The position numbers were made by a program, and so were the translations under genes. Source: Talpa occidentalis (Eukaryota > Chordata > Mammalia > Eulipotyphla > Talpidae). From it: DNA of 64,000 nt. How positions within the stretch are numbered: position 1 is the first letter of the stretch; every line of letters starts with the position of its first letter. The stretch is taken from assembly GCF_014898055.3 (NCBI RefSeq), contig NW_023603184.1, forward strand, positions 115,496,615-115,560,614. Direction: 5' to 3'. Below the pieces are notes generated by a model. The model was given only the letters and a program-made list of their open reading frames with translations, ran no database searches and was not told where the DNA came from. Shown piece by piece: positions 1 through 11,137 of the stretch.

Positions 1-71
1 CTGCAGAGGCTGCAGGCAGCTCTGCAGCTTCGCAGCCCAGCACTCAACCGCTGTGCCACCAGAGAAGGCCC
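1..71 (-). repeat. tRNA-derived SINE, 5' part, cut by window start
   Basis: This is the 5' (tRNA-like) end of a minus-strand SINE. It ends at the antisense of the GGCCT head at about 71. It carries a small internal duplication of the GCAGCT segment that other copies lack. The rest of the copy lies outside the window. Confidence 0.85.
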
Positions 72-1377
72 AATTTTTGTTACATTTCTATGAGGAATAT
101 CATTGGGATTTTGATAGGCATTACATAGAAACAAATTTTTCTTTATGGAAAAATATTTATGTTAGATAAACTTTGTTCAGACTTGAGTTATAGTGTTGTT
201 GGTCATGAGTTCAATATTAATTAATTAACTATATATATATTAAGTAAACTATCTTCAAACAGTAACATTAAATGAGGTTATGTATTAATAGACTGCTGAA
301 AATATTGTGTCCACAGGCTCACAAGAACCTAGCCTTGTGTTCTTCCTAGGAACAATGGTTCAATATTCAATGATGCAGTGTTACAATAACTTTATTAACC
401 ACAACTACTGTGCTTTATCTAATCAACTTCTCCAGAGATCTGTATTGAATGAGTTAAGAGGTGCTCAAAAGATTCACAAACATAGATTCCTCTCTAATGT
501 CTGCATTGCAACCTTTCTAAAGCCCAGAGCAGGAAGATTCACCTTTGCTCTGGTCTGACTGTTGGGGGTCTAGCTTTGGCTGTTTTCGTAAAAGAAACAG
601 GACAGTGTGTCATCAGGATGGGAGAGTAGAGAAGGATTCCTTATACTTAACTGGGAGAGCTTGATCTATCAGCTTGTTGGCTTCAACTTAGGTTGGCCAT
701 CCATAAAAGTAGGAAGCCAGAATTTGGGTAGCCAATATAGCACTTCATAAAATCTGTGTTTTTCTTCCCCCTATTCAACTTTTTATTGAGTGGGCTTTAC
801 ATTCCTGTAGCCAGCAAATTTCTCTCATTTTTGCTACCAAGGATTGGTTCAAAACAACTTTGAGAGTATTAAACATTTTTTCCAAACTATTTTGATCTAC
901 TGAGTGAACTGTTGAGCTCATTAACATAAAAAGTAGAGTCACCAGAAGTTTAACGATGTGGCCAAAGAAAGGAAGAGGAAACTAGGAATTAAAATAAAAA
1001 TGGATCATGAAAAATTCAATTCTATTGAGAAAGGGGAAAAAAGAAATTTGTACTTTATCTGCTCACTCTTACCATACCCTTGTAATGACTGCCTTTTACT
1101 ACTCTATGCTGATTATGCTCAAGATCATTAAAAAACTATGTAGTAGTGTTCAACTCACGTAACAACATGAGAAGATAGTTATCCTACATTGATGATATTT
1201 AATTTTCATGCTTTCAGTGTTAGATATAAGAAAAAATAAATATTATTGAGCTAGGAAGCAACAGTACAGGAATAGAAGGAAACTTGGGATATAATTCCTG
1301 CGTTGCTTCTCACATTTCCTGTACCTTAAATAAGTCAGCTAGCAAAATCTTCATTTATGAGCATATATAAATATGTG
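72..1377. other. unassigned AT-rich DNA
   Basis: I see no gene or clear repeat here. The 83-codon open frame at 307-558 has no recognisable domain. A short stretch near 1290-1340 loosely resembles a MIR core but is too weak to call. Confidence 0.5.
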
Positions 1378-1515
1378 ATTCATTTATTGTTTCATGAAAT
1401 ATTCTAATAACAATTGTATGCCTGGCATAGCTGTACATTCTAAGGAGAAAACAATGAGCCCTATAGAAACAGTCATTGTCTTCATGAAACCTACAGTCTA
1501 GTTTTTTCATGGAAA
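1378..1515 (-). repeat. L2 LINE 3' end fragment
   Basis: The order of motifs is that of an antisense L2 tail: a CATTTATTG-like start, then TGCCTGGCATAG, then the CTTCATGAAACCTACAGTCTAG block. It is heavily diverged, as expected for a mammal-wide L2. Confidence 0.55.
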
Positions 1516-2039
1516 CTAGAGGAAATTTGGTAAGTTGTGCCCTTTCAACTGACATTTGTCACCTAAACTAATAATTCTCAAATATTTTTATCATAATCTT
1601 AAAAAACAGCCTCAAAAACTTTTGTTTGTATAAGTCATATCTGTTGATATTCTTAATATGCTATAAATTAAAAATGACATTTTAGAATGTAGACATACCC
1701 AAGAATATATTCTATTGCTAATTGATGACATCACAAATTATAGAGCCTCTGGAAACCCCACTGTATACATAAGAAAGAATGAGAGTGGCAAAATAATTCT
1801 TGGCATTATAATGAAGATAGTTTTTACTTTAGATTCTCTTCAAGTGTCTGCTCTCCAGGGATCCCAGATCACACTTTGAAAACCATACCCCAAAGTAATT
1901 TTATTTAAACTACTTCAAATGAAAATATTTCCTTTCTAATCTGGTTTCATTTAAAAAGAATACTGCACTCAAATACTTAGTGTTAAAATTATATAGACTG
2001 TACATTCCTCTATTATTAGAATTCTCGAGGGTTTGCCTT

Positions 2040-2225
2040 TGTTTCCTTCCTTGTCCTTCCTTTCTACTCCTCTATCCCCCAGGTAGATATTAGTCTCTAC
2101 AAGACAAGGAATTATAGTGTATTTTTGTTTTTTCAGTTCTTGGTCCAATACCTGACATATAATTAGGCTGGCAAAGTGGTGTTTACTAACAATTGAACCA
2201 ATAAATGAATGAATATTCCCTTATA
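2040..2225 (+). repeat. L2 LINE 3' end fragment
   Basis: The 3' end of an L2 in sense orientation, with the CTACAAGACAAGGAATTATAG block, a degraded 'accounts for cost' style CCTGACATATAATTAGG block, and the terminal AATAAATGAATGAAT. Confidence 0.5.
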
Positions 2226-2999
2226 TACAAAAAACTTTGACTTTCTAATTTTTCAGTGATATAAAAGTATATTTGTGACTATGATTGTTTTTTGTCATTT
2301 GCTCAGACTGTTACATAGCATTTCTATTGAGTTCCTTCATACTTAGACTGGTAGGGGAGACTGGTGTTACAGGTCCCTGTGTTTTGCTGCCTCTAATAGG
2401 TCTCTGGTAGAGCACTGAGCATTTTGAATGCTGCAATGGAGCTTTTGCATTTTATGATCTAGGACCATGTAGAGACACTGTTTTCCTCCTGGGGGGAACT
2501 GGCGAGGGAGTGCTTTTCTGACTCTGACTCCAAGAACCCTTACCCAACATAGGTCATATTTACAACAGACAAAGTTAACAATCATCAAAAATAGCCAGAG
2601 AGAAAAGAAATCTAAAAACTGTGTGTGTGTGTTTAAGCAAGGCAGGGCAGAACTCTTTACCTTGACACAGTAGAAAGAACTGTGAGCTGATTATATGTGT
2701 TACAGCCTTGTACTTTTTTTGTTTTCCCTTTGTGAAGTACTAAGTTTCTCAGTGATCCTTCTTTCTCTTCTTTCTCCTTAATCATGAAGGAACTATGCCT
2801 CTCCCCCTACCCCACAAAAAAAAGAGAATAGGGTTTATCACCTCATTTTGACCCAATAGACATAATTCTTTGAGTAGTCATTAAAGGCAGCTCAGCAGTT
2901 AACCTATTTCCTATTTATTTTGATAGAATGGTTTATCAGATTAAGTTACTTAGCTCCCCAGTGAGTTCCATAAGTAATTTCATAAAACTTAGTCCTTTA
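2226..2999. other. unassigned AT-rich DNA
   Basis: There is a short GTGTGTGTGTGT run near 2621 and an A-rich run at about 2814. Nothing else is recognisable. Confidence 0.4.
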
Positions 3000-3270
3000 G
3001 GGCCTCCCCTCCCACAAGGGGTTGAGACACAACCTATGAAGCTATCCACAGCCACTGCATCAAGAGTTCGATCCCCAGCCAGGGAGCTACCCACATGGTG
3101 CCGCAGACCTCTCCTGACTCACGAGCGGCTCCCCTCAGCAGTGTATTTCAGTCAGTCTCTCTGCTCTGTTCCCTGCTCTGTCTCTGGTGAATCTTCTCAC
3201 CCCCTGCAACACTGGCCTATACCCCAGTTCTTGTATGTATAAATAAGTAAATCTTTAAAAAAAAAAAAAA
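3000..3270 (+). repeat. tRNA-derived SINE, intermediate-age copy
   Basis: A full-length copy with B box GTTCGATCCCC at about 3067 and tail AAATAAGTAAATCTTTAAAA. It is flanked by target-site duplications AAACTTAGTCCTTT (2985-2998) and AAACTTAGTCCTCT (3271-3284), which differ by one base. The A-box region is damaged. Confidence 0.9.
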
Positions 3271-3284
3271 AAACTTAGTCCTCT

Positions 3285-4585
3285 AAGCATATTCTGGATA
3301 ATCCCACTAACTGCTGTATATCTGAGTGCTATTTCAGTATTTTCATTTTCTACAGTATCAACAAATCCAGTGTTTCACAGTTGAATTTTTTTAATATAAT
3401 CAAGTTGATTTCAATTATCACCTAAAGTGATAGGGGTTGGCTTTTATTCATGGGAGTTCTCCAAAAAAATATTTTTCATTTTGAAAGGAAACATTATATT
3501 ATTCAAGCTTGAGAAGAGGACCTGGCTCAATTTCCTTTTTCTACAATAACAAATAAGCACAGCTGTTAAGTTATTACCTAAAGTCTGTGACTGGTATTTG
3601 GAAAAATCTGTGGTTCACTAATTTAACCCTTTTTATTGGATTTAAATTTTCCTTTTGTTTATGTTGAATGATACACAGTGAGACAGCATATAGGAATGTT
3701 TCACATTGCCTAATGTAAGTTCTGTCAGTCTTTATTTGGACTCTCAAATTTGCTACAGCCATACCCTCACTTTTGGTACTACATTCTACACTGGTGCCTA
3801 CCATCTTGGATTAAAAAGACACAGACTTCTGCCTGCAATTATAAATTGTCTTTCCAAAATTTAATGAAGTCAATTTTTTTTTAAATTTACAAATAGAAAC
3901 TAAGTGTAATAACAATTCATTTTTATCATTTGATGACTGATTTCCTGCACATGGTTTGCACAGGTTCCCAGAGCAAATAACTCTATAGTTTGAATTAGTA
4001 AATTCTTAACTTTTGTTTTAAAGTCTTTACCCTTATTATTGTTAAGAGTTAAGCTCTCCAGTGTGCACATGTTAAGGTGTGAAATTGAATTTCCAAACTA
4101 ATATATTTTTGAAACAAATATCAAATCAATAAAATTTTGATGGGAAAAAAAGGAATTACATTTTCTGGTCCACAACCACTCCCTAAGGGAATGTCTTGCA
4201 ATTTTCAGGATTTTGTGGGACATTAGGAAATGATAGACTCAATATGGAGTATATTTCTGCAAATCAAAAATAATTTTAAAAAATTTAGATTTATAGTTTT
4301 AATTTTAATGAACTTAAAGTTCTAAGGAACTTTTTTAAAAATGTAACTTGTTCTTTACTAAGTTAGTGGTGTAGAAGTAATGTCATTAGCCTTAGAAGAA
4401 TTCAGTTCCTTCCATCCAAGAATATTCAGAATATATTTTCTTTTTTCCTTGGAATTGCCTAAAACATTGCTTTTGATAATTCAGAAAAGATTGGCTTTCA
4501 GAGCTAAGTTGGCATGCTGTCTCCAAATTCTTTTGTAAATTCCTAGAAAGAACACTTTAAAAATATATTCATTTTCTTGTTCATT
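3285..4585. other. unassigned AT-rich DNA
   Basis: No gene, no clear repeat and no long open frame. Long A/T runs are common. Confidence 0.4.
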
Positions 4586-4770
4586 AAACACTTACTGAGC
4601 ACCTGGTTTGTGATAGGTACTTTGCCAGGACTTGCAAATAGGGTGAAAATGATACTTTTTGCCTCAGGAAAAATTTCATTTTAGGCACATAGGGATTATA
4701 AGACTTTTCAAATCCACTTTACTCATGAACAGATGGGGAAACTGAGGCCCAGAGATAAGTTACATGACAA
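4586..4770 (-). repeat. MIR (MIR/L2 class), antisense
   Basis: It opens with a 'TTACTGAGCACCTGGTTTGTG' type 3' end and runs into the MIR core GATGGGGAAACTGAGGCCC at about 4732. That motif order is diagnostic of antisense MIR. Confidence 0.8.
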
Positions 4771-5539
4771 AATTTAATTAATATCAATTTATTTGAACTA
4801 CAAAGGCAATTCGTTTTAAATGACTTTGAAGTAACCAAGTATTTCTTTTACATTGAGTTAAGATTTTTTTTTTTTTTTAATGTTCTAAAATTAACAAATA
4901 AGGTCAGTGCTCAATTCCTGGGTCAATGCCACAGTGGTGCCCTTTGTTCTTGGACTCAATCCATGGTCTGGCTTGGCAACTGAAAGACCCAATGACCTAG
5001 GTTTGGCAATTAGTATAGGGGTTTTAGTGACTACTGACTAAATGTTTTCTGGATGCCCATTTGCTCAGAGATAGGGGTCAACCTTTTGTTATAGAATGTA
5101 ACTATTTCTGTTAAACCCATTTTTCAGTGTTTTGAATTGTGTATTTACATTCTTGAAATTTAAAATTAGTGACTCAGTAGTTTCTAGTAATTTTGACCAG
5201 AGAATTCTATCTGACTTTCTTACTGGCTTAAAAATAGTACAACCTTGAATTATAGTGAAAACATTTTCATTTGAATAGATTTAACATGAATATTCTGTCC
5301 CCTGCTGGGAACTCTGAGAACTACATCACTTGTGCTACCAATTTTTCTAAGGTCATAAAGACTTCAGTTTAAACTTTGAATTCGTTTCATGCAGCTTCTC
5401 TTTTTTGTAACATACATAAATCTGTTGAATACAATCTGTATGTAAAGAATTACAATTATTAAGACTCAAAATCAGTATTAAATATTAGACAATTTACATG
5501 GAACGATTAATTTAAACCCACACTGTAGCACAACCATAT
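4771..5539. other. unassigned AT-rich DNA
   Basis: Contains a T14 run near 4866. No gene or repeat was recognised. Confidence 0.4.
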
Positions 5540-5690
5540 TTTCTACCTTAATTTTCAAGGTGAAGAAACCTAATTGGGAAAGTTAGTTAACCTTTATTTC
5601 TTCATCTGAAAAATGGAAAAATTAGTCAAGTTGGGAGGAGATAATATGCCAAGAACAGGGCCAGCTGTCAGGTAAGTACTTAATAAAGAA
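5540..5690 (+). repeat. MIR fragment
   Basis: A sense MIR core with 'CTTCATCTGAAAAATGG', then a run resembling the MIR 3' half ending in TACTTAATAAAGAAC. Diverged. Confidence 0.55.
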
Positions 5691-6009
5691 CATTCAAATC
5701 ATTGTCAACACCTAGTAACAATACCAGTAGTGCCTAACCATATTTATGGCAGTAAAATTAAATAGTATTATAAATCTTTGAAAAGTTGAAATTTTGTAAA
5801 ATTGAAGTTTTGTAAAGTGAGGATGTACACAAGCACGAAAGAAAACTACATAAGTGATAAAGGTTAGGCCATTAATAGATGAATTATATATTGGTATTGG
5901 GGCAAATAGCCACACAGAGGCCAGTTCACTAGTCTTTTCTATTGTAGCATGATAGCTGTACATAGATTAAAAATGTTACTTTCATCATGGGAAAGAAATT
6001 CTCCAAATT

Positions 6010-6800
6010 ATACACAATGAAAAATATTTTTTAATATTCTTATGATATATTTATGACCTGTGGTTTATTTAGAAGTATGCTGTTTAGTTTCCAAATATTT
6101 GGAGATTTTTTTTAGATATATTTTTGGTTTTGGTATCTGATACAATTATGTTTTGATATGAGAACACACTTCTGATTTCAATACTTTTTCCTTCATTAAA
6201 GCTGGCTTTATGGCCCAGCAGATGCTGTTTGGTGAATGTTTCATGAGCCCTTGAAAAGAATGTGTATCCTTTTGTGGCGTGTAGATTCAGTAAATGTCAT
6301 TTAAGTCAGTAGGGTTGTTTCAGTTTTATATTATTTTTTAATCTACTTGTACTATCAGTTACTGAGAGTGTTGAAATCTCTGGCTGTAGTGATGAATTTG
6401 ATGATACCACTTTTCAGTTCTATCAGTTTTTGCTTTATGTATTTTTGAAGCTCTGTAATTGGATCATATATATCCACAATTGCTATGCTTTTATGGTCAG
6501 TTAAACTAACTTTTTTCAGTATGAAATGTTCCCCTTTATGTCTAATAATATCCTTTGTCCTGAATTTTGCTTTGTCTGATATTAATAGAGCCACTCTACT
6601 TTCTTTGGATTAGTATTAGCATGCCATGGCTTTTTCTACCAGTGATTTTAATTTTAAAGTAGCTTTCTTGGTGGGTCCTCTGACTTCTAACTGGAGTGTT
6701 TAGCCATTTTACATTTAATTCAGTTACCAATAGACTTGATATAAGTTTAGCATATTGCTATTTGTTTTCTGTTTATCCCCCAGTTCTCTGTTCCATTTTT
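6010..6800 (-). mobile_element. old L1 fragment, ORF2 endonuclease region, antisense
   Basis: Translation of 6594-6355 on the minus strand gives ALLISDKAKFRTKDIIRHKG, then YIKQKLIELK and RDFNT. These align with the L1 ORF2 endonuclease block that normally reads AILISDK ... GDFNTPLS. The catalytic GDFN motif is changed to RDFN. The reading frame is closed elsewhere, so this is a dead fragment. It continues beyond the nested piece at 6811-7015 to about 7340. Confidence 0.8.
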
Positions 6801-6810
6801 CTTATTTTTA

Positions 6811-7015
6811 TTGAGGTGTAATATAGGTAAACAACACTGTATATGTTACAAGTGTATGGTTTCTCACCTTGACAGCCATACATACCATACCATGCCCACT
6901 ATCAAATGTCTATTTATCACCTGCCAACCACCCAATCGAACTCCTCTGTGTGGGGCTCCACCTTCTTCCTCACTGGTAAGCACCATTCGATGGGCAGAGT
7001 CTCTCTTCTTTTAAA
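6811..7015 (-). mobile_element. L1 3' UTR fragment nested in older L1
   Basis: The 'TTATTGAGGTGTAATATAGG' opening followed by C-rich ACCACCC sequence is the usual antisense L1 3' end. It interrupts the L1 whose parts lie on both sides (6010-6800 and 7016-7340). Confidence 0.5.
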
Positions 7016-7340
7016 TGGAGTTTCTTTCAATGTTTCGCTTGTAGCTCCACTAGTGATTATTCACTATGCCTGATTGTTTTGTTTTTGCTTTAGAGTTCAC
7101 AATATTGCAGCTTTAATTTATGACAGTCTCTCTTGAAATAATTTTTAAATGCTTGACGTATATTACAAGAACCTCATAACAATATACTTCAGTTTCTTCT
7201 ATCCTTTGTATGATTACTGTCATACATTTTTACTCTATTATGTTATAAAGCCTCAAATACAATGTATTATTTTTGTCATAAACAGTCATTTTATATAAAG
7301 TCTTTATGTTTATAATTTCAGTGCTTTTCATTCCCTTGTA
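7016..7340 (-). mobile_element. old L1 fragment, continuation
   Basis: Contains the antisense L1 blocks around 'GAGTTCACAATATTGCAG', 'AAGAACCTCATAACAATATAC' and 'AAACAGTCATTTTATATAAAG', in the order seen in old mammalian L1M elements. No frame is open. Confidence 0.55.
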
Positions 7341-7344
7341 TAGA

Positions 7345-7555
7345 CCAGGATTTTTCAACCTCAGCACTATTGACATTTGGGGCTGGATAATTCTTTGTTG
7401 TGGGGGGCTGCCCTGTGCACTGTAATATGTTTAAGAGCATCTCTAGGTTTACTCATTAGATGCCAATAACTGTCTCCCAAGTCATCCCAAGTCAAAATGT
7501 TTCCAGATATTGGCAAGTGTTCCCTGGAGGACAATACTTAGTGTCCACAACCTAC
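7345..7555 (-). mobile_element. MER20-like hAT DNA transposon
   Basis: Near-consensus blocks TTTTTCAACCTCAGCACTAT, TTCTTTGTTGTGGGGGGCTG and GTTTCCAGATATTGGCAAG match the non-autonomous hAT element MER20 as I recall it, in antisense. MER20 copies are known as enhancer-like elements in eutherian uterine genes; nothing here shows that this copy is active. Confidence 0.85.
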
Positions 7556-7559
7556 CCGA

Positions 7560-7870
7560 TTCCTGATGTCTATTTCCTCAACTTGGCAAGATTACCGTAC
7601 TCTGCTTGGTTTGCTCTTCTCTGTACTGTGATACAAATATGATTTAGGCAAACTATAGATCACATCATTTGTTTCCATTCTCTTAGAGAAGCCACTCTTA
7701 TTCTGCCTGTGTCTAATTTCTGTACCAGGTAAGTCAAATGCGGCCTGAGATAGAAATTCCCTTAGAAGACAAATATAACAAAGTAGGGGGAGGATGAATG
7801 AAACATTTATAACAGGACAAAGGCTAAATTTCTTCTTACCTTCAACCCAGGACCCTTAGAAATAAGTTGA
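7560..7870. other. unassigned DNA
   Basis: No gene or repeat recognised between the MER20-like element and the LTR. Confidence 0.4.
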
Positions 7871-7875
7871 CCAAC

Positions 7876-8205
7876 TGTAGGGTAAAGAAAATATCAGGCT
7901 TTTCTGCCCTTTCGCCATCAGGATAGATGATGGATCCTTGTCCTGAATGCATGCCTGATGGCGGGCACCTGGAATAGGGTGTGGGCCTAGGTAGATGGGA
8001 TTCAGCTGAGCTAAGACTGTGCTTTTAAGGGTGGCGTCACGGGGACGCCACCACCACCACCACCGCCACCGCCACCGCCACCACCCATATGCCTGGTGAA
8101 CCCCCAATAAAAAACCTGCAAAACCACTGAGGACTCTGACTCCTCCTTTACCCGGTCTGCATGGGATCAGAAAACCTGCACTGTATCCAAGTCCTGCCCT
8201 TTACA
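7876..8205 (+). mobile_element. solo LTR of an endogenous retrovirus (family A)
   Basis: Starts TGTAGGGTAAA and ends CCCTTTACA (TG...CA), with a perfect 5-bp duplication CCAAC at 7871-7875 and 8206-8210. An AATAAA signal lies at about 8106. A (CCA/CCG)n tract occupies 8047-8087. No internal retroviral sequence adjoins it, so it is a solo LTR left by recombination. It shares its ends and several inner blocks with the antisense LTR at 10487-10987. The 5-bp duplication fits ERV-L or some class I ERVs; the class is not settled. Confidence 0.85.
8047..8087. repeat. CCA/CCG trinucleotide tract inside LTR
   Basis: An interrupted run of CCACCACCACC and CCGCCACCGCC units. It replaces roughly 170 bp of sequence present in the related LTR at 10487-10987, which accounts for most of the length difference. 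Confidence 0.85.
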
Positions 8206-8210
8206 CCAAC

Positions 8211-8664
8211 CCAGTAGAAAAATGGCAAAAAAGAAATACAAATTTCCATAAAAGTATGAAAATCTTACCATGACTAAGAAAGAACAAAATGAGAATATCA
8301 GTGAAATACCATTACTTATTCACATGTTAAAATAAATATGGGAAAATAGCCCATCGTTCCCTCTCATGGAATTGTACTTTTAAATTTTTATTTACTTTAC
8401 AGAGTAATTTGGAATTGTCTTTCAAGTGTTCCAGTATGTAAAGTTCATGTTAAAAAGTTGGAAATAATCTACAATCCAACAATTATAGTAGCTCCAATTA
8501 GATTATATGTATTAATGACAAAAAGATGAATAAACTCATTGGAAAAAGCAAATTTTAGAACAGAATAGTTTTTATGACTGTAAACTAAAGTTACACTCAT
8601 TATATGTATGTTTTCTCCATAAATATTTTATCCAATTCTAATTTAACATGGCCAAGCAGAAGGC
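8211..8664. other. unassigned DNA, possible L1-like remnant
   Basis: The stretch 'GAAATAATCTACAATCCAAC' near 8460 vaguely resembles an L1 3' block. Nothing firm. Confidence 0.3.
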
Positions 8665-8754
8665 TTGATTTACCAGGCCTCTCCTATTCACCCAGTGTTC
8701 TCTATTTCAGTTAATGGCATGCATAATCATTCAACTACTTGCTTGTCTCAAACA

Positions 8755-8935
8755 CCTGGTAGTCAAGGGATTTTTCTCACTAAGCTCCCCACTCTACACC
8801 ATTCGTCAGGAGAAAAGGAGTCAGAAAACTGGAATGGTAATAGAGTTTGCCTGCTTGTGACAGAATAGCTATTTTTAATATAGCAATAAATTAGTCACTG
8901 TATCAGGCAATTTATGTATCAGGCACTTTCCTACA
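8755..8935 (+). repeat. repeated segment, copy 1
   Basis: Shares about 110 bp of clear similarity with 10360-10486 plus 10993-11035, including CAAGGGATTTTTCTCACTAA and GAGAAAAGGAGTCAGAAAAC. After that it runs into MIR-like sequence in both copies. Copy 2 is split by a solo LTR. Confidence 0.8.
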
Positions 8936-8995
8936 TTATCTCTTAATCCTCACAGAACTCTAAGACAAGTGTTTTCAGGTGATAATGCTTTAGTG
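8880..8995 (-). repeat. MIR fragment, antisense
   Basis: 'ATCAGGCACTTTCCTACATT' followed by 'CTTAATCCTCACAGAACTCT' is an antisense MIR 3' half. Confidence 0.65.
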
Positions 8996-9359
8996 AAAAA
9001 TGAGCTTTGTGTGTGTATTTTTATCGCCTCTCGTGTTTCCATTTCTTTGTCATAGCCTAGAGGTCCTGTCAGAAGATGGTTTCCAGGTACCAGAGGTTCG
9101 TCCCAAGGTTGGCATGTCCATGAGATATTGATTCCACAGCTATTATGTGTAGAAAAAATTCTTAGATCCCACCTCTTGACTGTTAAAATTCTATGATATA
9201 GAATTCATCCTTCCATTATATGAAAATTATCCTTCTTTAATTATATAAAATATTAGCCGATTTTATTTATAGATACATGTTGTTTTTGTAATAAAAAGTA
9301 TTTGGTATGACATTACTAAGCAGAAATGAAAGGAGTGTTTTAAAAATTAATTTCATCAG
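8996..9359. other. unassigned AT-rich DNA
   Basis: No gene or repeat recognised. Confidence 0.4.
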
Positions 9360-9600
9360 ATTCTGTGCTAAGTACCACTAACAAAAAGGACATCAGGCCC
9401 CTGATGACCTCCCATTCCAGTGGGAGAGACAGACTTGTAAGCAGATACACTGAAGTAGAAGGTGGTAAGTGCTCTTATGAAGATTGAGCAAGGAGTTCTC
9501 AGTGCAAAAGCACAGAGGACTCTGCTAAGGGAGTAAAGGTTTAACAGAATAGGTGACATTTGAGCTAGATCGTAAAGGATAGGCAAAACTTTGCAGAGTG
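9360..9600 (-). repeat. L2 LINE 3' part, antisense
   Basis: Reads through the usual antisense L2 blocks: TCTGTGCTAAGTACC, CATTCCAGTGGGAGAGACAG, GGTGGTAAGTGCTCTTATGA and AGGTGACATTTGAGC. Confidence 0.75.
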
Positions 9601-9714
9601 AATGAGGTGATCGCTATATAAAGTGCCTAGGATGGGACCAGGCCCAGGGTGAGACCCAATAAATGTTAATATCTAGCTCTAATCAGGGAAGTGTTCTAGG
9701 TAGAGGATACATCT

Positions 9715-9795
9715 GTTCAGTTCAAGCAATATTCATTGAGTACCTTGTTCAGGCACTGTTCCAGATTCTTAATCATATTGCCAAGCATATCCTGT
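9715..9795 (-). repeat. L2/MIR 3' end fragment
   Basis: The 'ATTCATTGAGTACC' and 'CAGGCACTGTTCCAGATTC' blocks mark the antisense 3' end shared by L2 and MIR. Confidence 0.6.
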
Positions 9796-9799
9796 GAAG

Positions 9800-10359
9800 A
9801 CAGATAATTACACTACGATCTGGTGTGAACCACATCCAGACCTACTATTTATAGATTTTGCTCTCAAGATGGAGCAGAGATGTTTGTTTTAACACTGCTG
9901 ACACATTCCAACTTGATTTCAGCCCCTTACTATACAGCATTGGCAACACTGAGAAATAAGCAGCTGATGACTATTCTAGACTCAATTTCATAAAGTGTGT
10001 GGTGACAGTTTAGCCTGGTTTCTGCCTCTGTTCTGGGGCACTTTGATCTGCACTTGGATCAGACAGGTAGCAACAACTCTTCCTCACAGCATGGGTGGAG
10101 TCCAGGTGTCTGCATTTCTGTCCTACCTCATTGACCAGTTCCACTTGCCCTGTCTTCAGAAAGCCATTTTATCATATCTGACCACCAAATCTCAATATTT
10201 TGTTCTGTAATACAGTAGGGAATAGTATATAGTACTTACTGTCATGTGGATTTATCGTAGTATCCTATATATAGAAACTATGTATTTTGCACATCTAAAA
10301 TTGAACCTTTCTAAATGTAAGGAACTTTCTATGACTATTTTCAGTGGCAGTTTCACCAA
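9800..10359. other. unassigned DNA
   Basis: No gene or repeat recognised; short open frames here have no recognisable domain. Confidence 0.4.
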
Positions 10360-10486
10360 TATACCTGGTAAAAATCAAGGGATTTTTCTCACTAAGCTCC
10401 CCACTGCACACCATTTGGCAAGAGAAAAGGAGTCAGAAAACAAATGTTTTAATAGAGTAGTGTCTGGTAGTGACAGAATAGCTGCC
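10360..10486 (+). repeat. repeated segment, copy 2 (left part)
   Basis: The partner of 8755-8935. The match starts near ACCTGGTA and runs to GACAGAATAGCTG, where a solo LTR interrupts it. The match resumes at 10993. Confidence 0.8.
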
Positions 10487-10987
10487 TGTAGTGACAGCAA
10501 GACACAGAGCAGGTTTTCCATGATCCGGGCAGATGGATAAAGGAGAGCCCTCAATCCCCCGGTGGCTTTTTCAGACTTTTATTGAACTTTTAACATCATT
10601 TGTAGTGCAGCAGCCAGGTACACAGCAGGCAGGGAGGCTGGAGTTCCAGGGGGCTGACAGACCTCTCAGCCCCCAGGAAATCTTTACTCTTTTTGGGCTC
10701 TCTGAGTTCTCTCGGGTCTCTCTGCTCTTTCTGCCTTTTTCTTTTTTTTTTTTTTAACCATGTTCTCTGCTTCTTTGCTGCTGCTGCTGCCTCTGCTTCT
10801 CCTGCCACTGTGTCTCCGTGACGCTGCCCTGTATGTCCAGCCTCTCAGCCCAGGCATGCCCACTTATGCATGCCCACACCCTACTCCAGGTGTCTGCCAT
10901 CAAGCACGCCTGTAAGCCCACAGGTGTGAATCTTAGACGCCAATGGAAGGAGAGCAGAAAATCCTGACAATTTCCATTTACCCTACA
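10487..10987 (-). mobile_element. solo LTR of an endogenous retrovirus (family A), antisense
   Basis: On the minus strand it starts TGTAGGGTAAATGG and ends GTCACTACA, with AATAAA at about 10579-10584 (read as TTTATT on plus). Flanks CTGCC (10482-10486) and CTATC (10988-10992) are a candidate 5-bp duplication with two transitions. It shares both ends and internal blocks such as ACACCTGGAGTAGGGTGTGG with the LTR at 7876-8205. It is longer because it keeps a purine-rich middle with CAG repeats. It interrupts the repeated segment, so it inserted after that duplication. Confidence 0.85.
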
Positions 10988-10992
10988 CTATC

Positions 10993-11137
10993 CATTTTTA
11001 ATACAGCAATAAATTAGTCATTATATCAGGCACTTTGTAGCTGGGTTGCAAACAATAGAAGGAATGTACTAGATGTTTTACAAGCATTTTAATTCGCACA
11101 GCATTTCTATACAATAGGTATTGTTACTGAAATTGGA
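10993..11137 (-). repeat. MIR, antisense, left part
   Basis: ATCAGGCACTTTGTAG, AGCATTTTAATTCGCACAGC and AATAGGTATTGTTACTG are antisense MIR blocks. The expected continuation is missing; an insertion of about 1 kb follows, and MIR-like sequence resumes near 12200. Confidence 0.65.

Noticed and set aside
10596..10808. A charged 70-codon frame with many Lys/Ala as a coding exon
   Set aside because: It lies in the purine-rich middle of the solo LTR at 10487-10987.
7876..10987. The two related LTRs as the two ends of one provirus
   Set aside because: They are in opposite orientation, each has its own flanking duplication, and no retroviral internal sequence lies between them.
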